Of a stretch of DNA of 64,000 bases, positions 1 through 11,178 are shown in pieces. Positions within the stretch are counted from its first letter, which is position 1; every line of letters begins with the position of its first letter. The translations under genes were made by a program, and so were the position numbers. Below the pieces are notes generated by a model. It searched no databases, was not told where the DNA came from, and worked only from the letters and a program-made list of their open reading frames with translations. The DNA is from Lithospermum erythrorhizon (taxonomy: Eukaryota > Streptophyta > Magnoliopsida > Boraginales > Boraginaceae), in NCBI GenBank assembly GCA_019722365.1, contig JADFUC010001017.1, positions 1-64,000 of the forward strand, given 5' to 3'.

Positions 1-1761
1 ATCAGTGGCCGCGCTGGTTCAGTTACGTATTGCTAATTAGATAGTTTATCCGTCGTGTTGGTGTTGAATAGTTCACAGAGTTGGTTATGTATCTTCTAGA
101 AACTTGTAGGTATAGTGGTAGGTCTTGATTATACTTTATAGATTGTTGTTTAGGCGTTAATTAGTGGAAAAGGGCGATTCAGCGATTGTTTTCGCGAGGT
201 TTTGCGGTAGCTAGCGGTGAGTACTTATCTCGCGGGTGTTCTTCGTATTCGTTTTAAATTGTGTGAAAATGTTATTGTGTTATGACTACGTGAGAATATA
301 CATGTAATTGTTGTATGATTATGTGTATTGATTCATTTGTGTGAGCCATGATAATATGATTATGTGATTATACGTGGCGTTGAAGATTTGCTTGAGGTAA
401 CTAATAGCTTGAACTCCCAACTTATATTTAGGTTTATGTGGCCTTGTCGGCCTTTGTTGTATTCTATTGGCCTTATTAGAAACATGTATTTACGTGGCCT
501 TGTCGGCGATTGTGTTTGACTTACGGTGTGAATGTTTTATTTGTGCTTGGATATTGTTTGAATAGAGTAGTTGGTTATTCGGAGGTGATGGTTAGAGTTA
601 TGTATGACTTGAGGTGACTGGTATCGAGGATTTGACCACATGTTGGGATGATTACGGGTTAGGTGACTGCTTCCTTGCGAGTTTGCGGCGATGACCATAT
701 ACTTAGTGTATAAGTGCGGTGTGTGCTTTATGCTTGGTGTATAAGAGCGGTGTGCCTTATACTTAGTGTATAAGTGCGGTGTGCCCATACTTAGTGTATA
801 AGTGCGGTGTGCACTTTATACTTGGTGTATAAGAAGCTGATTGTGCGCATACTTAGTGTATGAAGTGCGTGTGCCTTATACTTTGTGTATAGAATGCGAT
901 TGTGCCTTACTTACGTTTATAGAAGTGCGGTTTTTGGCACTTATCTTTGCCCCGGTATAAGTCTTGGTGATTATTGATTAGTCGTTCCTGCTTGAGGTGG
1001 AAGCGGATTGAGCATATGCTTGGCATTAGAGGTTGGTATCTTGGTGGGGGATATGAGATAGGAGGTTTGATGACTAGAGTTTAGTCGTTGTTGAGTCTAT
1101 TGATTCTTTCTCAGATTGTGTGCTTGTTGAGACCTTACATTATATCTTCGTATTATGTGCGAGTTTTCTGCGGAATATGTTGTATGACCTTTTAGGTAGT
1201 CTGGATATATGTATTTTATTCATATTTGACTATTATATTATTGATTGACTCGTTCCGTATGGTAAGTTCACCTGTGTTAAGTTTCACCCTAGCTTTCATG
1301 AACTACGCCCACCGCGTTGGGTGGCATTTCGTTTGTGCCCGGGTTGACAGTGGCAGTTAGTACGTTTGAGAGTTTTTGTTAAGTGGCTAGAGTGGCTGTC
1401 GAGGTGGCGAGAGGATCCTCGCTCGATTTTGATGTGTTGTCAACTATTTTGATTGTTGTATTTTCCTTTTGAAACTTGCTTGTCGGTATTTGTGCATTTG
1501 TGTCGGGATCTGATACGCGTCATACATTGCTTTTGCGGCATTACTTTGTTTTTGGAGATATGTTGTGTGTATATATATGGGTTTGTCATTCGATATCGGT
1601 GATGGATTATAAATTTTAAAGCTTGTTTTGATTTGGGAAACTTAATTGTGATCGTTTTTGGATGAAGCAATTGTGTTTGCTAGATCCATCGGTTTGGTGA
1701 CTGCAGTGTTCCCAAATTTTAGCTACCGCTTTCAGGCGGCCGACACAGGCGGGTAGATGCA
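1..1761 (+). repeat. 5' LTR of the gypsy element (left end outside window)
   Basis: This is the direct-repeat partner of 15,813-17,576. It ends in TGCA at 1761, the same bases that end the 3' LTR, and is followed at once by a primer-binding-site-like motif. The two LTRs differ by many substitutions and short indels, so the insertion is old or the consensus is noisy. Open frames reported inside it are repeat by-products. Confidence 0.85.
690..960 (+). repeat. Minisatellite inside the 5' LTR, about 29-bp unit, 8-9 copies
   Basis: The unit is roughly CTTATACTTAGTGTATAAG followed by TGCGGTGTGC. The first part is self-complementary (TTATAC / GTATAA), so every unit could fold into a short hairpin. 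The same array is present at 16,505-16,770 in the 3' LTR, so it was part of the LTR before insertion. Confidence 0.85.
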
Positions 1762-1762
1762 A

Positions 1763-1780
1763 TTTGGTATCGAAACCTAG
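1763..1780 (+). other. Primer binding site of the gypsy element (degenerate)
   Basis: TGGTATCGAAACC begins three bases after the 5' LTR end. It resembles the TGGTATCAGAGC motif complementary to initiator tRNA-Met used by many plant LTR retrotransposons. Position and motif both fit, with two or three mismatches. Confidence 0.65.
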
Positions 1781-2300
1781 GTTTCAATTAAAATTGTCTG
1801 TGTGGTTGTGTGCCCTCTTGTTTTTTGCTGAGTCGTTGTGAGTGGTGTCTTTTTTTGAATGCGTGTCTTTTCTTTGTTGTGTAGGCGTGAGGATGCCGCT
1901 TTAGAGTGCGTGGGGCGGTAGGCGAAGGTGCCGAGTAGGGCAGTGGTGGTAGGGGTATAGTTGTCGTAAATGCAGCGTGGACCGGCGGGGTCCGGAGGTG
2001 CGGTCTTACGGCGTGTTGAGGAGGTTGAGATAGACCTCGTAGAGAGAGTGTGAATGCTCGAGTGGATTTGAGCAACAAGGGTTGAATTCCATGTGAAGTT
2101 GTTTGATCGGTTTGAAGAGGGATCCTCAGAAGGTTACGAGAGTTCGCGAGGCTATTGAGTTCATCCGGGATATGAAGTCGATTTTGAGCCGATGGGATTG
2201 TGGGCCGAGATAAGAGTGAAGTTGCTACTTATAGACCGAAGGTGCCCGTGGCCCCGTTGAGAGAACACGAGTGCATATACATTTGCGAGAGGGAGGTTCG
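1781..2300 (+). pseudogene. Gypsy leader and first part of gag, cut by the copia insertion
   Basis: This stretch lies between the primer binding site and the left LTR of the nested copia element. A short gag-like reading (DPQKVTRVREAIEFIRD) can be followed near 2115-2165, but stops and frame changes prevent one continuous frame. The reading resumes beyond the copia element at 12,515, where a gag block is clear. The 96-residue open frame on the opposite strand at 1788-2078 looks like chance. The gag identity of this first part rests mainly on position. Confidence 0.5.
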
Positions 2301-3605
2301 TGTTAGCCTAGATTTAGCTTGCCCAGAGGGGGGTGAATAGGTTTAAAGTTCCTATATTAACTTTTGAGTTTTAATCTTAAGAATGCGAATTAATACACAA
2401 TGATAATAAGGATTAATGTGATAGTCTGACCGGCCTTCGAAAAGATTAGTCAACAATATTAATAATCAAATTGATTAGCAATAATAAAAGACTACTTGAA
2501 AGTAAAAGAAACAGAAAGAGAAACAATACGCGATTTTAACGAGCCGGTTCCCTCTTTGCTCGACCGTCGGCTTTCCAACCTCGGGATTTTGGCAAAGATA
2601 AATCGCCTTTGAAGAAATGTTTGAATACGCACAAGCTGACTTCTCTGTTATTATCAAACACAGCCTCATTAAGTGACCCAAGCTACCCGCTAAGGATTTC
2701 GACTCTGTCGACTAGATTAGGAGCAGAAATACTCTCCAGGATTTCAATATGCTACTGACCTAGAATAGCTTGACCTATGCTTCCCTTGAGATTTCACTGT
2801 CTGATAAATGATTGAGAATTGGAAATATCATATGGCCAGGAAACTCTCTACAAAGATAATGTTTGAATAAAATGTAGGAGTTATGACTTTTGCTTTTTGT
2901 TTGCAATGAATTAATGCTTTCGAAAATTAGGTCAAAAGATTTGCAAAAGTTGTTTGTGTTTTTGAGAAAGAAGAAGGCTTTAAATAGTGCTGAAATTAAG
3001 GCTGAAAAGTTGCGGCATCGTGACCTCGCTTCGAGACGGGGGGTCTCGATGAGCCTGATCGAGAACAGCGGTCCTTCCAGATGCAATATAGACCTCGAGA
3101 GGTCAATGTCTCGATCATTGGGACCTGCTCGAGAGACGAGGGGTCTCGATGAGGAATCTCGATCGCCGAGGACCGGGGAACCTACGATGAGGTGCAATAG
3201 TTCGAAATATCTTTTAAACTAAAAAGATGGTTTCCGCCAATTCTCAGCAATGACCTGCTTGATCATTTGTATGAGACTTAACAGATAGGTCTATACTTGG
3301 ATTAGAAATTACGGACCATCGATTTTTAAAGCTTCTAATTAGATTAAATAAAAGTGTTGTAGCGTATTTAAAGCGACAATATACTAGAGTGTAGAAGTTT
3401 CCTTACAACATATAGACAATAAAAATACGGGCTCCTTGAAAGGCTGCGTTGATGAGCTAAATCCATGAGCCTCCGAACATCCCGATCCCGACATTTAGCG
3501 TTTGAACATTATTAAATTATACTGGCATTTCAGCAGCAGGATTAGTTCTATTAAACAATTTGTTATCTTCAAAAATAGGTTTGAATGGAATCTCATTATT
3601 CAACA
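2301..3605 (-). repeat. 3' LTR of the nested copia element
   Basis: It matches 11,179-12,514 in the same orientation, including the 'gggggtgaata' block near 2325 and 'aaaaataggtttgaatgg' near 3571. It contains a GC-rich cluster of TCTCGA-type short repeats at about 3010-3200, mirrored at 11,890-12,090. Overlapping open frames on both strands at 2775-3222 fall in this cluster and are not genes. Confidence 0.87.
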
Positions 3606-3620
3606 AACTCCCTTTTTTTA
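3606..3620 (-). other. Polypurine tract of the nested copia element
   Basis: On the minus strand the bases just before the LTR read AAAAAAAGGGAGTT followed by TGTTG. A purine run directly abutting TG is the expected second-strand primer site. It independently supports the minus orientation and the LTR boundary at 3605. Confidence 0.75.
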
Positions 3621-4036
3621 TGATAACAAATTGACTGCTCTTAGGGAAGGAAATATAAGACAAAGGCAACTCCCCTTGACATAAGATTCCCAAGGCACAA
3701 TATGAATATAGAACCATTCTGACCATGGATAAAATAAACAATGAAGCTTCAAATATAATAGCATTGCATAAGATAGATAATTAAGCGTCAAACAAAGCTA
3801 TTATAACAACTAAGCATCCGTCGAAGTTGTAAGAACACAATAAAAACCATAACGAACTAACGTTAAAGGCAACGACAAAGCTAAGTACTAGAGTTTAAAA
3901 ACCTGACAAAGCATAAGTCTACTCTGAACTCCCACTTTGGGATGTCATCCTGAGGGTAAAACAAGGAACAAACAAGGCATAAATCAAGCAACACACAATA
4001 ATAATTTAAAAGGTCCAACCATTAGCGAAAGTCCTT

Positions 4037-5546
4037 TTAGTTTATCTTGGACCGCTGTTCGCAATAGAAGAATGATCCCCGTGCAAATCCGCTGTCATGC
4101 GTCATCCCGATAAGAAAATCTTGATCCCGATCCCCAGGAGAAAGTGGTAGGATCTGCAGTAGATGCGGATGTGTACTTGTGCCCGCCGCCCGGTGGTATC
4201 CTCGACCTCGAACTGCATCGTCAGATATGTCACTTCTTTGTTGGCGCCCGTCTTTCATTACTTTCTCCCGAAAGCAAGAAGAAATTTCATAATTCCTTTA
4301 GACATAATCTTTAAGCTTCTTTGTTCTCCTTGTTGATTTCTTGGCCTTTTATGAAGCACTTGATTATCTTCCTATGGCTTGTTGCCGCCTTGCAATTCAA
4401 CCTTTATGCCGTGGTCTTGAAACATATCTTTACTCACTGCGCCTCGCTTGAGGGCCTCGTCATCATCATCGTCACCACCTACTCCCGGCGTGTATCATTA
4501 TCCCCGTCATCTTGATCGAAATCATCATCATCGACATCTTAAATGCGTCCAGCTCTACAGGATCCTCCAGTAATCAACTACTAAACCATTTCCTCCCAAT
4601 GCATTGGTTTGGATCATTTCTCTATCGCATGATTGGCCAATTTGCCTCATTTCCACCAAAGAGCGATTATTGTGAAGCATAATTGTACAATTCTTGGTAG
4701 TCTTTGGTAATTCTATGAGTGCTTACCCGATAAGTACCCAGGAAGCATACTATCTCCCAGACTCCGTTATGTGTGTAATAAGCGTCCAATATAGGTAATT
4801 AATATGAAATGATATTGCCCATAGAGTGGCATGTGGAATTCAATAATGATAGGAAGGTTGATCCGTTGGCGAAGCAACATAGTCAAAGAATTCACAACCA
4901 CTCGGATTCTATCCACGAACCAGCTGGAACAATGGCTTCCTGTAACAAGTATTATGAGCACTCCCCGTTAATAGAGATGTAAGCATGGCACAGTATCAAC
5001 TACCCTTTCTTTCGATACCCATTTCTAAATCTCAGGTGGTTATTCAACATAAGCGATTAGCGTCACTCATGAGCTGATCTCGTCCAGCCAGAATACGAAT
5101 CAAGCGTATTGAAAGCCATTCTTAGACAATCCAAGTCCTCTCACAAATTCTCATTTATAATCAAATGATCTCCCATTAAAATCCAACTTAATATTAAGAT
5201 TGTTGCTACTAGAGTGTGAATGATAACATGCTCATAGAAGAAGTAAATGTCACAGGAAGATGTCGTAGGACTTGCAAAAATTTTCCCATTTTGGAATTTG
5301 ACCAAGAATCGAGAATGTAGTCCGCTTCTGAATCCACTTCACGTCATAGTAATATCCATCAGAAGTATGTTGGGCTTCCAATCCTTCCCACTTTTCCTCC
5401 TCTTTGAAAGCAAAGGATTCACGTGGCGCTAGATTGTGGATTTGAGGAACTTCCCGACTTGATAAGCAACTGACTTGGTTAGAGGATTTAGGATTTTGTG
5501 TTACAGCTCTCTTTTTGGTTGTGGTTTTGGAAGAGTTTGAGGCCAT
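4037..5546 (-). pseudogene. Third ORF of the SIRE-type copia element (between pol and 3' LTR)
   Basis: A minus-strand frame opens at 5546 with MASNSSKTTTKKRAV, a Ser/Thr/Lys-rich start, and runs 98 residues to a stop at 5250. Further minus-strand fragments continue to about 4040, including an open piece at 4961-4767. Near 4545-4440 the minus strand reads a run of Asp codons (DVDDDDFDQDDGDN), an acidic tail. SIRE-type elements often carry an extra 'env-like' or plant-transposon-protein ORF here. That this is the same kind of ORF is inferred from its position, basic Ser-rich start and acidic end. I see no clear signal peptide or membrane anchor. Function is unknown and the frame is broken several times. 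Confidence 0.5.
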
Positions 5547-5734
5547 TTAATGATGAATGTTTGAATAAAGGATAGTGTTTGGGGTTTGTAGAAGGCAATG
5601 TAGTAAATTTAGAGTGATAGGTGGTAGGTTTTGGTAATTGATGAAGGGAAAGATTGAATGTGGTGGTTATGGTGAATTAGGGTTGAAGAATTTGGGAATT
5701 TTGGTTGAAATGAAGAAGAAATCGGCTGATAGGG

Positions 5735-6015
5735 TATTTATAGGGTCAGTTCATCGAGACCCGTTAGAGACAAGTCTCGGAAGCAGAGGTCCCGATAGGC
5801 AGAGCCACCAGTTGGTTATTTCGCCCGTCGAGACCATTCGAGAGGGGGGTCTCAATGGGCTATGATCGGGCAGGCCGGTTGATACGCGAGACACAAATGA
5901 GGAAGCGAGGAGATGCCGATGGGGTCTCGTGCCAAGGTGCGAGGAGCCTGCATCCAGCGCCCGTGAACCTCGTCGGGGGGCTGGGGGGGGTCGCGATGGG
6001 GTCTCGGAGTCGTAA
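5735..6015. repeat. GC-rich cluster of GAGAC/GTCTC motifs inside the copia element
   Basis: About 280 bp are dense in TCGAGACC, GGTCTCGATG and GTCTCG in both orientations, much like the cluster in the element's own LTRs (3010-3200 and 11,890-12,090). It also ends in a G run near 5978-5990. Four open frames on both strands fall here and are composition artefacts. Confidence 0.6.
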
Positions 6016-6339
6016 AGCCCCAAAATCACGTATATCCTGATACCTCACCTGAATCTCCCGGCAACAATACTCGACAATAATCGCAGCTTGACCGAAGCAT
6101 CAATCAAATCAACTATCCTCGATATCATGCAATCGATATCTTGACCTGAGACCTGACCGTAATCCTCGATTACTTGCGTCGAATTGACTCATGACCATTT
6201 CGGACAATTTGTCATTTGAGCATCGTCGATATGACTTTTACAAAATGTAAGCGCGCAGCATGCATCAATTAAAAAGCATAAAAGGCAGTCTGAGATTCAC
6301 TAGAAAGATGGCGTCGGCTCGCCTAATGCGGTTAAATTG

Positions 6340-7720
6340 ATCCTCGGGTAGTGGTTTGGTGAAGATGTCCATGAAGTTGATCATTTGTCCCCATGAAACT
6401 TGAGATCAATGTTCCGCTTTTGCGTGGTCCCGGATAAAGTGATGACGGTTGATGTGCTTGGTTCTTGAATGTTGTGCAGTTCTTGGCAATGTGATTAAAG
6501 TGACTTTGTGTTCACATAGTGCGGAACTTGGTCGTACTTGATTCGAAATCTTCCAAAGTTTGTTTCGTCCAAGCTTGACGACACAATTTCCAACCATACA
6601 TATTCGACTCCACCGTGGATAATGCGACACTATTTTCTTCTTTAACTGACCATGAGGTGAGGCTATGTCTACCTATGAAGTGACAAAATTACAGCTAGTG
6701 CTTTTCTATCAAGTGTCTGATATGGAAAATCAACGTCCAGTATCCCGCAAGTTCAAAATTCTTGCTCATAAGTTCACCAGCCCATACTCAAATGTTCCTT
6801 CGCGTACGAAGGATCCTTTGCTGTTTTAGATGAGACTTCTTTTTTGGAGACTGAAGCTTGGAAAGCGGCGCGCCTGAAGCAAGCGGCAAACATAATATCG
6901 GTCTAAGCGGTGATAAAGAAGCTAGATAAATATAGGTATTTGTCATGGACGCGTACTTGTTAAATCCCTTGTCGAGTTTTGTTGAAGTAGACATTAGGTT
7001 CCGATCGCTGCATCTTCCGTCCCAATTTCTTTATGAGCTCACGAGAACTTTCTTTGGTAATAGAAGATCTTAGTCATCCATTTGCTTTACTTGGAGTCGA
7101 GAAAAGTTCAATTCGCCCGTAAATGCTCATCTGAACTCAATAATTATTTTTGTAAATTACTCAACCAGCAAATTAGTAGGGCGAGAAAATAATATAAATG
7201 ACATAAATTTGAGCAGCTATAAGATGTTTGCCACTTGGTTTTAAGCGTGGAGATGACTTTCCGCTGCCCAACCATTCGCAACTAAATGTGTGCTTAACAC
7301 CATGCAAGCTCACAGGTGCTTGTTTTAAACCGTAGGGAGCTTTATGCAGTTTAAAAACATGATGAGAGAGAAGTTAGGATCTTCAAAACCGGAGGAATTG
7401 TTTTAAAACTTCCTACGTCGAAACCATTTAAAACTTTTTGACATCCATTTGGTGTAGTTTGAAAATCCATGTGACTAGCGAAGGCTAGAATATCTGAATG
7501 GATTCGGCAGCCACGAACAAAATTTCATCAATCGACTCTTCGACTTGATTGCTTGAAACAACAAGAGCGACTTTATTTCCACTAAAAGCAATACCGGTTT
7601 TAATCAAAGTTTATTTCGGAAAACACTTTGTCCCGATAATGGTTTATCATGAGTTTTAACTAAATGCCAACTTTGCATCTTCAATTGTTCAAGTTAACTT
7701 TGCATAGATAAAATCAATCA
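6340..7720 (-). pseudogene. Copia reverse transcriptase and RNase H (nested SIRE-type element)
   Basis: At 6630-6406 the minus strand reads ...LPRTAQHSRTKHINRHHF, the conserved C-terminal RNase H block of copia (TKHI, HHFIRD). Upstream, the minus strand at about 7460-7310 aligns with the QMDVKSAFLNG to KKALYGLKQAP part of SIRE RT, and about 7220-7185 reads AQIYV followed by a damaged form of the YVDD catalytic box. The second Asp pair is lost in this reading, and frameshifts separate the blocks, so the polymerase is dead. Confidence 0.8.
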
Positions 7721-8180
7721 GGATCTACAGAGCTTGTTTAATATTTAGAGGTACTACTTGAAATACATAAGCACTATGAAGAAGACATACATTATTTAAA
7801 GAGGATCAGTAGTTACCCCACTGAGATATCGCTAAAATGAGATCCGGGGGATGATTCTTGGCGATCTCGTCTCCACAGGAAAATCTTCATGTGTTCGCCA
7901 TGGAGATAATCGTCAGCATCTTGCGGTTCCAGTGATTGTTGTTTCTTCCCCATGGTGATGCTTCTTATTTGATACTTGGTTTTGAGGCTCGTCAAACTTC
8001 TTTGGGAATTCATCACATTTCCACCCTAATGAATCATCTTCATCGTACAACTTTCTCGACAAAGCGGATTAGATTCATCAAAGTTAGCATGAATAATTCT
8101 TTGCGCGCATTGATCCTTGCTATTATAGATGATATATCTTCTTAGTTTTAGAATAACCAAGAAAAGATTGCCTCGTTAGA
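7721..8180 (-). pseudogene. Integrase-RT linker of the nested copia element
   Basis: This lies between the RT start and the integrase core on the minus strand. A 67-residue minus frame (8016-7813) and a plus-strand frame overlap here. Neither shows a conserved motif. The linker between integrase and RT is normally poorly conserved in copia, which fits. Confidence 0.45.
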
Positions 8181-9330
8181 TTTAGCATCAAATTTTCCCC
8201 AATCCATCTTTGGTGTTAAGAGAATATAACATTTACATCCAAAGACTTTAAAATAATCAATACGAGGGATCTTTACCCGTACAGCTCGTGGGGAGTTTTT
8301 GTTAAGAATAGGTCTAAGGAATACTGGGTTGATAGTGTAACATCACGTGTCCACGGCGTATCCCCCAAAAATATATTTTGGCAAATTGTGCTCATTTAAC
8401 ATGAGTACGGCTCATTTCTTGAATGGTCCTATTCTTTAAACTCTACAGCTCATTTGTTGAGGGAGTGTTAGCAGTGCTTAGAAAAGTTATGTTGGATCCA
8501 TACTCCCCCACATGAAACTCCTCCCGAACTCCTCATTTCGAACTCACCTCCATGATAAGCTTCTTATGGCTTTGATTTTGAATCACTTTTCATTCATGAG
8601 CTTTCTACATAACTTAGCAAACTCTTTAAAAGCATCAACTTTTTTTATTGGCGAGCCAATTACGAAGTAAACCTCAGTAATCGTCCTTGATAACATAAAC
8701 ATATTTCGATCACCCAGACTCTCAACATCCGTTTCACCAAACAAATCCATATGTAACAAGTCACATGGTTTGTGAAACAAAATTTATAGGTTTAAGCAAT
8801 TTGTGCATTTACCCAGTTGACATGCGTCGCAGTTTAACACTTTTTATATGAAAATTTGGAAAGACACTTTTTACATGTGAGTGCTTATGCGATTTAGATG
8901 CTGTTCAATACTAGCATGACCAGGCCGTCGATACCCTGAAACTCACGTCGTCATGGACCACATTCATACAAATGTTACTAAACTCCAAGCGAATCAAAAT
9001 TAACATAATCTGGCATTATTCGATGATAGCCATGCGCGGCAAATGAAGATGAAGCTTTGAAATAACACATTTATGTTTAGAAAATTTTACCTACATGTGT
9101 TTTTCACATAATTGGCTCACGCTTATGCAAATTAACTGCGCCATCAACAAGTAAAGTATTTTTAATTTTAAAAAAACCTTTCTTACTGTCATACAGGATT
9201 ACGGCGGTTTCGTTGTTTATGGCTTTACATTTCTGTCGCGCTTGTTACGAGCTTCAAGAAGAGTGAGGCATGCTGCGTCGTGTGCCTTGAACAACCCGGC
9301 CCATCCACCCGTCAAATGTTTTCTTTCATG
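8180..9330 (-). pseudogene. Copia integrase (nested SIRE-type element)
   Basis: The minus-strand frame 8780-8583 contains LLHMDLFGETDVESLGDRN, the first catalytic block of the copia integrase core, then VYFVIGSPIKKVDAFKEFAKLC, which matches the downstream VYFLKSKDEAFKEF region. The first catalytic Asp is present (HMD). The remaining core is spread over other frames. Upstream sequence to about 9330 should hold the zinc-binding region, but I could not place every His and Cys. Confidence 0.78.
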
Positions 9331-11140
9331 GATGGCGGTCCTCTACAACACAAGTCAATTTCTCATTCAGTACCCAATGTGATTTGGGTCACTTGGGGGT
9401 TAGTAAGTAGAATGGATTTTTACCCATGATCGTTTCGGTCTTAGAGACTTGGGACATAAGGTGCCCATTCTGCTAACTTTTGAATGGGACATTTTGAAGA
9501 CTGTGATTTCCTTTTTACTTAATAAGTGCGAGGTGAAGTGCGGTCTTCACAAGCATGATACCGGATGATGGCTGTTAGTATGATAAGAGTTATCATTTGA
9601 ATAGCTAACCACTTTTTGTTGGTTGGATAGCGTTGAGCATCAAGAATTTCATTGACATTTGTTCTCAAAGAATAGCGTTTGAGTGATTTCTTGAGTTCTC
9701 ACGTTTTCTTTCAGCCTTTTTAAGACTTTGTTTAAGCTCAATTTTTCAGAATGCCATCATTTTAGGGTGGAGTGTTTCTAACAAAGTGGCTTCATTTCAA
9801 GAGAGGTGGTTTTGTGAGCAAGCTTTATTGGTTTGAAAGTTCTTTGTTCTTTTAAGCAATTTTTCAAAACTTTCTAATAACTCATTATAATTATTGCTTA
9901 ACTTGTCAAAATCACTACTTTCGATTACTCCTCGTCACTGAGGTCAAATCATCGAAAAAGAAAGAAGTTAGAGTACACCAATAGAATCTTGTGCCGTGAG
10001 GCCTTTGCGTTGCATGTTTCAACCGGTCGGATTGTTTAAAGTTCATCGTCAGTGACCTTGTTGCATATTTTCTTGGGTTGAGACCTCTTGGCTGAAGCCG
10101 AGGACAATCAGTCTTGAGATGTCGAGCACGGTAAATTCAGCGTGTTATTCTTTAGATTTGCCTCTTGTCTTGCCTTTTAAATGCTTCCTTCATAATTGTC
10201 ATATTTCTTGAAGCCCTTGACCATGATCATTGTTACTTTTTGAATTTAGAAACTTTTGAAGTCTCTAGCTAACATGACCATATCTTCATCATCCTCATCA
10301 TTTCTCGCTTTCATTTACTTTTTTTTTTTTGAACTTTGGCTGCCCACTTGAGCCATTTTCTTTTTGTCCATAATTCAGAGCCTTGTTGCGCTTGTCAGCT
10401 TCCTCTTCGGCCTTGAGATCCGATGAAATCTCTTAGGTGGGGAAGAGTCTTGATATCTTTAGCTTCATTTATAGCACACACCTTTTGGCCAAGCTGGAGT
10501 TCACGGCTTGAGGATTCTCTCACAGTTTAACTCTTACAGGAGAATGTCTTCCTAGAGAGTCAGTTGTTGATGATGGTATTGAACCTTTGATGCATATCTT
10601 TGATGGATTATAAATGATGCATTTCAAGGTTTGATATTCTCTAGTCAAAAGTCGAGCCCTTGTAGTCTTCACTTGACTAGAACCCGACATGAGCGGTTTA
10701 GCAGAGTCCCGTATCTCGCGACTTGCGTCCACTGACTTCGGCATCTTCTTGCCAGTACACATGGCGTTGTGAAGAACATGAATGGCTGGAATTCAACTCC
10801 ACTTTCTTGAGTTCCTCGTCCATAGCGCCTCATCATAACTTCTTTGTCCAACGTCTTCAATTGGAACCTCATCGGCGGCACTAATTCTCTTATATTAGCT
10901 CTTCGAGCTTGGTGAGTTCATGAGCTCCGGCTTGAAGAATTTGGTATTTCATTGGAATGAGTGGTCCCTTGATGATCACTCTCCATAATTTGTAGTCGAT
11001 GCTTTGCACGTGATACTTGAATGCGTTGCACCAATAGTCATAATTTGATCCGTGGCTTGATAATTTGGCACCATGTTCGACACACGCTTGACAAAGTTCC
11101 CAGAGCTACCCATATTCCGTTACTACCCATGATCTTTTCT
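9331..11140 (-). pseudogene. Copia gag and protease region (nested SIRE-type element)
   Basis: At 11,045-10,950 the minus strand reads YDYWCNAFKYHVQSIDYKLW followed by RVIIKGPLIP, an excellent match to the N-terminal gag block of SIRE elements (Y.YW...MK..L.SID..LW..I..G). At about 10,762-10,520 a second gag block reads SSQVKTTRARLLTREYQTLK, matching the 'QVK.AR...L..EYE.FKM' segment. A zinc knuckle and protease should follow between about 10.2 and 9.4 kb, but I cannot point to intact CCHC or D(S/T)G motifs. Several frame changes are needed. Confidence 0.75.
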
Positions 11141-11147
11141 ACAAGAT

Positions 11148-11178
11148 TTTAACTGCGTAGAACACGGGCTCGATACGG
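11148..11178 (-). other. Primer binding site of the nested copia element
   Basis: On the minus strand the LTR ends ...CTAGCAACA and is followed by CCGTATCGAGCCCGTG, a diverged form of TGGTATCAGAGC complementary to initiator tRNA-Met. It sits next to the LTR on the gag side, as required. Confidence 0.65.

Noticed and set aside
537..788. 83-residue minus frame with repeated HLYTKY motifs
   Set aside because: It is the translation of the 29-bp minisatellite in the gypsy LTR. The peptide repeats follow from the DNA repeats.
690..960. Possible CRISPR-like array (regular short repeats)
   Set aside because: Units are contiguous without unique spacers, drift in sequence, lie inside an LTR and have a partner array in the other LTR. 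There are no cas genes, and this is plant DNA.
2775..3222. Overlapping frames on both strands (140 and 110 residues)
   Set aside because: They lie in the GC-rich TCTCGA cluster of the copia LTR. Open frames on both strands at once indicate composition bias, and the partner LTR frame is not conserved.
5751..6048. Three overlapping frames in a GC-rich patch
   Set aside because: Low-complexity GTCTC/GAGAC cluster inside the copia element; no domain.
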